64,000 nucleotides of DNA, taken from the NCBI GenBank assembly GCA_004352715.1, contig SCFE01000052.1, forward strand, positions 102,284-166,283, in the 5' to 3' direction. This document shows, in pieces, positions 59,701-64,000 of this stretch. The stretch comes from Hofstenia miamia. Its lineage: Eukaryota > Xenacoelomorpha > Acoela. The position numbers and the translations under genes are program-made. Within the stretch, counting starts at the first letter, position 1, and each line of letters starts with the position of its first letter. Below the pieces are notes generated by a model. It searched no databases. It was not told where the DNA came from and was given only the letters and a program-made list of their open reading frames with translations.

Positions 59701-61516
59701 AATAGAACAATGGATTTTAACAATAGCTATTGGTGTAAACCGTGGCGGAATGAGACTCCTATAACTAGATTCTCAGGTTTTCGTATAAACTCCGATGCAT
59801 CCACTTAGAATAAACTATTATGTATTTGAATACAACAAATCATTCAAAAAGGAAGAAAAAGTTTCTCATTAAACTGAGCAGCACTGATAAAAGGTGAAAA
59901 AATTGTTATAGAAAACATGATTTTTTTCTGTTGTTTTCTATGGTATTCCATTGTTTTCATTATTCTATTGTTTTAAAAAATTGGTACTGATAGAAAATAT
60001 ATAAAATTAATTTAAGATATTCGCAAAATGGAAGGGCAAGGCGAATTAGAACAATAGAAACGCTTTTCAAAGTCCAATACGATCACAGACAGGCGTCAAA
60101 ATCATAACATGAAATACTGTCACAGTGACCTCTGACAAAACAATTGTTGCAGAAAACCCACAACACGAAAAGTAATAAAATCAACGTAGTTCAATTCAGT
60201 AGTAAAAAATGTGAAAAGTCACCAAAAAAGTTTTGCGCTAAAACCCATCAAAAATGGCGGAATCCGCCCCCTCCCCCGGTATGACTAGGATTAAACAAGA
60301 TTATTTAAGAGCAGCAGCCTCGGCAATGGTCAGAATAAACGAAATATACAACAAGTTATCTTTAAGAAAAAGAGGCGGAATCTGAGAATCAGCATAAGAA
60401 ATTTGCTTCTTCAGATATTGGTTGTATTCCAGAATAGACTGCATATTTTTCTGCACTACAAAACCCATTTGTTCAGCAAGATCAGTACATATCAAACGTC
60501 TTGAGTAAGAAACTACAGCAGATATTGAGAGTAGGGATTTTAAGTTGAAATTAACATCATCACGATCGCGATGGGATGGTTGCATTTGAAACTTTTCATA
60601 GAAAATCCCAGACCATCGAGTTAAGGGTTCACAGTTTCCGTTGAAATATAAACTCCAATTTCCGAATGAAATTTATTAAGAAAATCTCTAATATATGTTC
60701 ATGTATTTATATTGTTTTCAAGCGGTTGATCTAAAAATGGGCTTTTCCTGTTTTAAAAAGCGTGTGCGTAGCAATAAAAGCAAGCAAGCATCTACTCATC
60801 TTTCAAGTGTAAAATGAAAAATTAATATCATCACAGTTTTTATAGAAATCAGTATTTTTATTTCAATCAACAAACCATGTAAACATTATAAGCCAGCATA
60901 AATACATTGTCAAATGTATGCTTTATTGCCAAATATTTTTCATACAAACTTGATAGTGACTATTAAATACAAGTTAATTCTGATTTCCTACATTACATCG
61001 CATTTTAGAATATACTTTGTTGAATTCTTGACATTGATCGCATCATTTTGATTTTGGTTTAGTTTATCTTGTTGGTTTTATATTTAATTTTTAGAAAGTC
61101 TTTGTAAATCACGATGAAGATAAATCTGGAACCTTAGCAGCGTTTGAGTTAAAGTCTGCAGTTCGAAGCATGGGTAATTTTGACTTTCTCTTATATATAT
61201 ATATATATACATAGAATATATATATATATATATATATATAAATGAAATATTAATAAACTAGTAACTGTTGATTAAAATAGTTCGTTTTGTTATTGTGCAC
61301 CGACATTATTCTGTGCCAAAATTCCTACTTTTCTTTGCTATAATTCCACAGCAATATATTACAGACGACTGATTCTGAAATTTTAATTGGTCATTTATCT
61401 AAAGACCGCTATTAGCTGGAATCAGAATACGTCTTTTGGGAGAACGGGCTGTTAATAAAGAAATTTCTGAATTTCAAGATGCCTTGGATGTTCTTAATCG
61501 ATTTTTTCTAAAGTGA
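28834..61516 (+). CDS. Calpain, classical type (5' end not found)
   Basis: Fourteen exons in frame: 28834-28982, 29514-29620, 30091-30259, 31385-31468, 38789-38964, 47234-47406, 47970-48124, 51322-51533, 51898-51937, 52491-52620, 52793-52851, 52894-52962, 61095-61173, 61416-61516. They encode a Ca-dependent cysteine protease. The core has Cys in DCWLLAS, His in KGHAYSITG and Asn in RVRNPWG. Domain III (C2-like) has an acidic loop EEDDDD and [13 protein letters not shown]. The penta-EF-hand part has loops [12 protein letters not shown] and [12 protein letters not shown]. Calpains cleave cytosolic and cytoskeletal proteins in a Ca-regulated way. The first exon seen begins with two bases of the codon before D-C-W, so at least one upstream coding exon is missing. 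After the second clear EF-hand only 33 residues remain, shorter than usual. Introns reach 8.1 kb and are rich in mobile DNA. Confidence 0.92.
29031..29052. repeat. Perfect 9-bp hairpin
   Basis: AATTTGCCG, a GTTT loop, then CGGCAAATT, within calpain intron 1. The flanks repeat ATCCTATCCG-like words. No function assigned. Confidence 0.7.
31790..32080. repeat. GC-rich island of unknown origin inside calpain intron 4
   Basis: About 290 bp with clearly higher GC than the surrounding intron, containing AAATCCGGAGAGGCGCAACC and CACTCTGTGTGCCAGGGGTC. It has no long open frame in either direction and no clear tRNA-like A and B boxes. It looks like a fragment of a dispersed repeat, possibly a SINE or retroelement leader, but I do not recognise the family. 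Confidence 0.4.
32645..32931. other. Assembly gap (N run)
   Basis: 287 Ns near the left end of the hAT element, where one repeat unit begins. Collapse or misassembly of the tandem copies is likely. Confidence 0.99.
33252..33353 (+). pseudogene. Captured exon-like segment, copy A
   Basis: After a long pyrimidine tract and TTTCAG, 33 codons plus stop read through [19 protein letters not shown] to the end RIMPY. The block is GC-rich against an AT-rich background, with Pro/Thr-rich then basic composition. It looks like the terminal coding exon of a host gene carried inside the transposon. The parent gene is not recognised. Phase 0 at the acceptor. Confidence 0.5.
34119..34137. other. Assembly gap (N run)
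   Basis: 19 Ns at a junction between two repeat copies inside the hAT element. Confidence 0.99.
34279..34380 (+). pseudogene. Captured exon-like segment, copy B
   Basis: Same 34-codon block as copy A, with one replacement (Ile to Leu at the second codon) and one silent change (GTT to GTC). Acceptor, stop and downstream sequence are preserved. Confidence 0.5.
36385..38661 (-). mobile_element. Non-LTR retrotransposon (CR1/jockey-like) remnant
   Basis: Reading right to left on the minus strand: an endonuclease tail (about 38661-38124, with [10 protein letters not shown]), then reverse transcriptase pieces [29 protein letters not shown] (stop in place of the usual Lys), [13 protein letters not shown] and KYSDDM (the catalytic Y-x-D-D box), then a C-terminal part ending at 36385 ([16 protein letters not shown]). 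Several frameshifts and stops break it, so it is dead. It is antisense to the calpain in intron 4. No target duplication was identified. Confidence 0.85.
38789..38964 (+). CDS. Calpain exon with catalytic Asn
   Basis: Reads [20 protein letters not shown] and ends [17 protein letters not shown] plus two bases of a Trp codon. RNPWG holds the catalytic Asn and a conserved Trp. It joins the His exon upstream in phase 0 and the exon at 47234 in phase 2, where [10 protein letters not shown] continues the standard calpain order. Confidence 0.92.
39050..39497 (+). mobile_element. Internally deleted Tc1-like element, 448 bp
   Basis: Inverted termini contain CAAGTAAAAAAAGTGGCCAC on both ends, flanked by TA. 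The inside keeps only the C-terminal half of a transposase: [12 protein letters not shown] (second Asp) and [13 protein letters not shown] (final Glu). It lies 85 bp after a calpain exon, in calpain intron 5. Confidence 0.88.
41122..41337 (-). CDS. Unassigned terminal exon on the minus strand
   Basis: After a TGTAG acceptor the minus strand has 71 codons and a TAG with no internal stop, starting [20 protein letters not shown] and ending [12 protein letters not shown]. An open stretch this long is notable in AT-rich intron DNA. Composition is acidic and then basic, with [10 protein letters not shown] resembling a nuclear localisation signal. I recognise no family. It lies in calpain intron 5 on the opposite strand, between the two opposed repeat arrays. 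No upstream exon was found, so it may belong to a nested gene or to a mobile element. Confidence 0.5.
   Translation of the reverse strand, partial: ENNFNNEEVHDLNESPEASLTRALLHYNSPLSKEIEDCENDSLDRMIKAGIHKKPPRAKRLRADYSSGDHL
41368..41429. repeat. Compound (TA)n(GT)n microsatellite
   Basis: About 31 bp of TA followed by about 31 bp of GT, then a single N. Confidence 0.9.
41729..41752. repeat. Perfect 24-bp palindrome
   Basis: TAGCGTTACCAT followed directly by its reverse complement, with no spacer. It lies between the two opposed core arrays. It could be a dimeric protein-binding site or the junction of two element ends. Confidence 0.75.
43910..43938. repeat. Short (TCTG)n microsatellite
   Basis: Imperfect run of TCTG/TTTG units in calpain intron 5. 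Confidence 0.7.
44452..44715. repeat. (TA)n microsatellite interrupted by an assembly gap
   Basis: TA tracts at 44452-44482 and 44686-44715 flank 203 Ns (44483-44685). The gap is almost certainly caused by the repeat itself. Confidence 0.9.
44849..45560 (-). mobile_element. Internally deleted mariner element, 712 bp
   Basis: Inverted termini start CTTAGGGTGGTCAAAAAG on both sides with TA duplications (44847-44848, 45561-45562). The transposase begins only 59 bp from one terminus, so the 5' part of the gene has been deleted. It lies in calpain intron 5, antisense. Confidence 0.92.
44929..45501 (-). pseudogene. Mariner transposase, C-terminal part
   Basis: 190 open codons. [11 protein letters not shown] holds the second catalytic Asp and [15 protein letters not shown] the third, 34 residues apart as in the DD34D mariner class. 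The helix-turn-helix region and the first catalytic Asp (usually in GDE) are absent. The remaining frame is unbroken, so the internal deletion may be recent or the copy may have been moved by another copy's transposase. Confidence 0.88.
46107..46600 (-). other. Unrecognised open stretches, minus strand
   Basis: Short minus-strand readings (46107-46307, plus [20 protein letters not shown] near 46490-46560) have protein-like composition but no motif I can place and stops between them. Possibly decayed mobile-element coding sequence. Confidence 0.25.
47234..51533 (+). CDS. Calpain domain III exons (C2-like)
   Basis: Exons 47234-47406, 47970-48124 and 51322-51533. The first ends the protease core ([15 protein letters not shown]) and enters domain III ([18 protein letters not shown]). 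The second has the acidic loop [17 protein letters not shown], thought to take part in Ca/phospholipid response in calpains. The third ends with [15 protein letters not shown] and FLMRIFTEQ. The third exon's acceptor (TTTTATTAAAG) is weak, lacking a good pyrimidine tract. Confidence 0.92.
48246..48267. repeat. 8-bp hairpin
   Basis: AGGCTACC, TTTATA loop, GGTAGCCT in calpain intron 7. Confidence 0.6.
48915..50935. repeat. 143-bp tandem array, about 14 units
   Basis: A first variant unit of 157 bp starts at 48915, then thirteen units of 143 bp start at 49072, 49215, 49358 and so on to 50788. By eye the inner units are identical. The first unit carries an extra 14 bp and CCACACCAG where the others have CCACAGCAG. 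Each later unit contains TCTCTGTCCCCACAG, which looks like a strong 3' splice site, plus CAGCTG. The array fills most of calpain intron 7 and is nearly identical copy to copy, so it expanded recently or is kept uniform. Confidence 0.95.
51592..51819. repeat. 57-bp minisatellite, four units
   Basis: Units start at 51592, 51649, 51706 and 51763. The length equals 19 codons, so repeated open frames appear on both strands ([19 protein letters not shown] on plus, [19 protein letters not shown] on minus). It begins 59 bp after the donor of the calpain exon ending at 51533. I regard the frames as a by-product of the unit length. Confidence 0.92.
51898..52962 (+). CDS. Calpain exons: linker and first EF-hands
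   Basis: Exons 51898-51937 ([14 protein letters not shown]), 52491-52620 ([20 protein letters not shown]), 52793-52851 ([14 protein letters not shown]) and 52894-52962 ([16 protein letters not shown]). The first EF-hand loop ([12 protein letters not shown]) lacks a canonical first Asp, as is usual for EF1 of penta-EF-hand proteins. The loop [12 protein letters not shown], split by an intron after its first Asp, is canonical. Confidence 0.9.
53467..53526 (+). other. Exon-like segment in calpain intron 12
   Basis: TTTCAG, then 20 open codons [20 protein letters not shown], then GTAAAA: a clean phase-0 exon shape. The calpain reads correctly when it is skipped, so it would be an optional insert or belong to something else. 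A further exon-shaped segment is at 54329-54420. Confidence 0.3.
53916..53962 (+). repeat. Interstitial telomeric repeat with flanking duplication
   Basis: Positions 53928-53955 read TTAGGG twice, TTGGGG once, TTAGGG once, then TTAG. The 11-mer TTAGTATTCTA stands on both sides (53916-53926 and 53952-53962), as expected if the repeat was inserted at a staggered break. Confidence 0.85.
54329..54420 (+). other. Second exon-like segment in calpain intron 12
   Basis: CTTATAG, then [20 protein letters not shown] and ten more open codons to CHNP, then GTAAGA. The borders look like real splice sites. I recognise no family and the upstream connection is not in frame without a stop, so it may be a decayed gene fragment. 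Confidence 0.3.
57634..58895 (-). pseudogene. Possible CACTA/EnSpm-like transposase remnants
   Basis: The minus-strand piece at 58698-58895 contains [15 protein letters not shown], resembling a conserved patch (L..WKA.EFR.WLL.Y) of tnp2-type transposon proteins. Short open pieces to 57634 may continue it. Many stops separate them and no termini were recognised. The assignment rests on one motif. Confidence 0.3.
58219..58240. repeat. (TA)n microsatellite
   Basis: Short TA run ending in a single N. Confidence 0.8.
59083..59379 (-). pseudogene. IS630/Tc1-type transposase remnant
   Basis: Reads [20 protein letters not shown] and later [20 protein letters not shown], the D-N-x-P-C-H and Y-S-P-x-L-N-x-x-E-x-x-W patterns. 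The second catalytic Asp is His here (IHN for LDN), so the copy is inactive. It is antisense in calpain intron 12. Termini not identified. Confidence 0.7.
60254..60385 (+). other. Small ORF at a GC-rich, YY1-like start
   Basis: 43 codons beginning [20 protein letters not shown]. The start lies in CAAAAATGGCGGA, close to the YY1 consensus seen at many animal promoters, and contains the inverted repeat [23 protein letters not shown] resembles the start of UBE2J2-type E2 enzymes, but the rest does not, so a real gene is doubtful. Confidence 0.2.
61095..61516 (+). CDS. Calpain last two exons (second clear EF-hand and C-terminus)
   Basis: Exon 61095-61173 reads [20 protein letters not shown], a canonical EF-hand loop [12 protein letters not shown], and joins the exon ending 52962 in phase 0 with spacing matching other calpains. 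Exon 61416-61516 reads [20 protein letters not shown] to FFLK and a TGA stop. The usual EF3-EF5 region is longer, so the C-terminus is short or an exon is missed. Confidence 0.82.
61192..61240. repeat. (TA)n microsatellite
   Basis: Two TA runs split by ACATAGAA, just after a calpain donor, filling part of the 242-bp last intron. Confidence 0.85.
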
Positions 61517-61827
61517 AGGTGGTAAAGTATGCAGTTCTACCATCTGAATTTATGTAGTATCATATGAACTGTAAGAAAATAATGCAATTTTGAATATTGA
61601 AGCAGTGTAACCCTCTGAAATGTACATGCCTTAGGTTTTTCTTACTTATTTACTCACAATCGGTTTTAAGGTATCAAAAGCATGTACATTTTTTAAAATA
61701 CGTGAAGAGATAACAAAATTATAAATTATTCAGTAATATAAGATAAGAAATTTAGTCAATTGCTTACAATTAAATAACCGGTAACTTATCAGAATGACGT
61801 CATTAAGTTGCCAAAATACCTCTGCAC

Positions 61828-61833
61828 AATAAA
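61828..61833 (+). terminator. Candidate poly(A) signal of the calpain
   Basis: First AATAAA after the calpain stop codon, about 310 nt downstream. Confidence 0.35.
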
Positions 61834-63725
61834 TATTTCAGAATATTTCAAATATGAGTGTTTATACGGTAATTATATGGTAACAGAAATATTATTTTTT
61901 AAGGAAAATTTTAAATGTATTTTTAACCCTATTTCTTCTAGTGTTACTTTTTAAAAAAGAAATCCATTTGTCGGCATTTATGAACAATTTTATCCAAGTC
62001 TGTTAAGAAATATTGACTGTTTTTTACATCTACACATCTATGGGGTAAGGCGCGATCATGAAATGGTGAAGATTGCTACTAAAACATGTATTCTTATGCC
62101 TGAATTACTTGCAAATATGATTTTTTTTCAATGAGAAAACCGATTTTTGTAAAAATATTCAAATTATTTCCATACCTAGTGCAATGACAACTTCCCTGAA
62201 GTATTTATTATTCTGAAGAGAATCTGTGTGAGTCCCGTCCAGGCGCGTCGTAGGCCAGGTCGCGAATTTAAGAGGAAAAGAGGAGACAAATCTCTATCTT
62301 GTGGTGTTTTTAGATTTTAAATGTCTTCGTTAGTTCGTGAGATTATAGGTGTTTAAATATTTTTGTTGATGTCATCACAACTTTTGAAAAATTTCTAGTG
62401 GAATAGGGTTAAATTAAGAATAATAATATGGCTTCAATTACAGTGTGCTTATGAAGTTGCTTAGGCCTGTAATGGGCCATAGATATTTAATAATAACAAA
62501 TATATTGATTGAATAAAAATTACGGGAAAGAAAATGTGTTATATTTTAATTATTTTACAATGTTAATTCAAAGTGTTTCTAGAGATTCGATAAATTTATA
62601 TTAAAAGAAGCAGAAAAGTTATCAATAATAACAAGTAAATTAGTCACAGCTATAAAGTTACAAATTTTTTGGGCAGCTGTTTTTTTATCTTGTGCAGTGG
62701 ATAGCTTTAGATGTACTTTAACATACACTGAAGGAAAAAAATTTAATCTGGTGCCAATGAGACCATAAGAAATTTGAGCAGTTTTACAGAAATTCCGCCC
62801 GATGAAAATGTCCAGGTAACAATTGCTGTGTGATCAGAATTTTATAAGAAAAAAATTGCAAATCTTTGACTAGGATTGTTTACTGCAATTGCAACTTTGC
62901 AGTCACCTTTCTTTTCTTTGAATTCTTATTGTATCCATTTTTTATCCCACAACTTTAAAGTACTTTTCTCTCTTTGAAATTGCCATTATTCTAGTTTTTG
63001 ATAAAAACATTTTCTTTCAATTTCTTAAATGTTACCTCAGCAGTTTGAGAGCCTTCGATGATTCTGGTATTTTTTTTACTTTTTTTTACTTTTTATAATA
63101 TTACGTATTGCAATCTGCTTGTTAATGTTAACTGTAACATTAATAAAGGCAATGAATGTATTTTAATATAGCTTACAACTATCTGCTATAGTTCAAAATT
63201 TATGGATATTTAAAACCCTAAATATTGTTTTTCTCACTCTGTCATACATTCTTGTTATAATGTTAAAAATATATGTAAACTAATGTAAAACATAAAAAAT
63301 GTGTATGATAATTTATACTTTCTTACTGATAAGCTATTACTTTTCATTAAGTTTTTATCGACAAAACTTCTATAAAACTTAAATAATCATATCAACCTAG
63401 GTGATTTTGCACATTTATGGAACTGGGATATTTCAAAGGGTGGTATGTACATTTACAGGGGGGTTTGGTATGTCTGATATCACAATTTTCATTTTTACCT
63501 ATCATTTTTGGTCTTTAGTTGTAGAAAAGAAATTGATATATTCCACGCATCCCTAGTTACGATCAATCTCTAAAAGATTTAGTTCAACATTCTCCTCTGA
63601 AAAACATGACATATTGTGATACGATTTTCTACTATTAATTTTATCGATTCTTGTTTATTTCAACCTGTATAAATGTTTAAAAATAACAGTTTATTATTAT
63701 TAGTTTTATTCCTACTTCTCACAGC
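61834..63725. other. No recognised gene
   Basis: AT-rich 3' flank of the calpain. A short GC-richer patch near 62230-62275 is the only compositional change; no coding or repeat identity assigned. Confidence 0.45.
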
Positions 63726-63757
63726 TTTATGCTGGTATCCCTCTCAGCTCGCGGAAC

Positions 63758-64000
63758 TCACCAGTTCCCAGGGAGTCTGAGAGCTTTCCTCAGGACTCTA
63801 GCTGTTCCTAACAATGCTGCCTTCTGTGCTACTGCTCCTCCCCACTTTGGTACTCCCAACTCCTCCAAGTATCTCTTGTGCTTCTTACTCACCGCTCCTA
63901 GTGCTCCTACAACTACTGGGACTACTTCAACTTTCTTTAACTTTCACAGTCTTTCTATTTCCTCTGCTAACTCTCTGTACTTGTCTATCTTCTCTTTCTC
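63758..64000 (-). mobile_element. 3' end of a retroelement ORF, running off the window
   Basis: The minus strand reads YRELAEEIERL, a stop in place of the expected Trp, then VEVVPVVVGALGAVSKKHKR, LEELGVP and ALLGTARVLRKAL, ending TGA after LPGNW. This is the C-terminal signature of a widespread group of animal reverse-transcriptase proteins (WK.KVEVVPVV.GALG). The GC content is well above the flank. Only the end is in the window. Confidence 0.75.

Overview
This window is AT-rich, intron-rich nuclear DNA from an invertebrate animal. The evidence is split genes with GT..AG introns from under 100 bp to over 8 kb, many (TA)n tracts, DNA transposons of several superfamilies (Tc1, mariner, hAT), non-LTR and gypsy-type retroelement debris, and an interstitial TTAGGG-type telomeric tract. 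TTAGGG fits flatworms, cnidarians and many other animals better than insects (TTAGG) or nematodes (TTAGGC). I cannot name the species; a flatworm or cnidarian is only a guess. There are three assembly gaps (32645-32931, 34119-34137, 44483-44685) and several single N bases.

Left part (2.3-22.4 kb, minus strand): an adenylate kinase 5 (AK5)-type gene. Fourteen exons join in frame to exactly 562 codons plus stop, the length of human AK5. The N-terminal AK5 extension is present. The first kinase domain has lost its P-loop and lid, while the second looks fully catalytic. Directly downstream lies a second, intact, diverged copy of the last four exons (11'-14', 2304-4874). It has the same splice phase but no start exon, which suggests an alternative 3' cassette encoding a different second kinase domain. 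The 8.3 kb intron 10 holds a dead Tc1 element and a hAT element nested in gypsy debris.

Middle (22.4-28.8 kb): the region between the two genes, which are transcribed away from each other. It holds a degenerate DDE-transposase remnant and a lone exon-like relic of a matrix metalloproteinase zinc site.

Right part (28.8-61.5 kb, plus strand): a classical calpain (cysteine protease core, C2-like domain III, penta-EF-hand domain) traced through 14 exons that join in frame, with Cys, His and Asn of the triad present. Its N-terminus was not found and its EF-hand region is short. Its introns hold most of the oddities: a hAT element with exact 8-bp target duplications carrying a repeated exon-like segment; a broken LINE; a small Tc1 and a deleted mariner; seven copies of a 19-bp core spaced about 150 bp apart in two opposing arrays; an unassigned minus-strand terminal exon; a near-perfect 143-bp tandem array carrying splice-acceptor-like sequence in each unit; a 57-bp minisatellite; and a telomeric tract with flanking duplications.

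The last 2.5 kb has no recognised gene until the right edge, where the 3' end of another retroelement ORF runs off the window on the minus strand. Nothing here is bacterial or viral in organisation, and no CRISPR array, rRNA or tRNA was seen.
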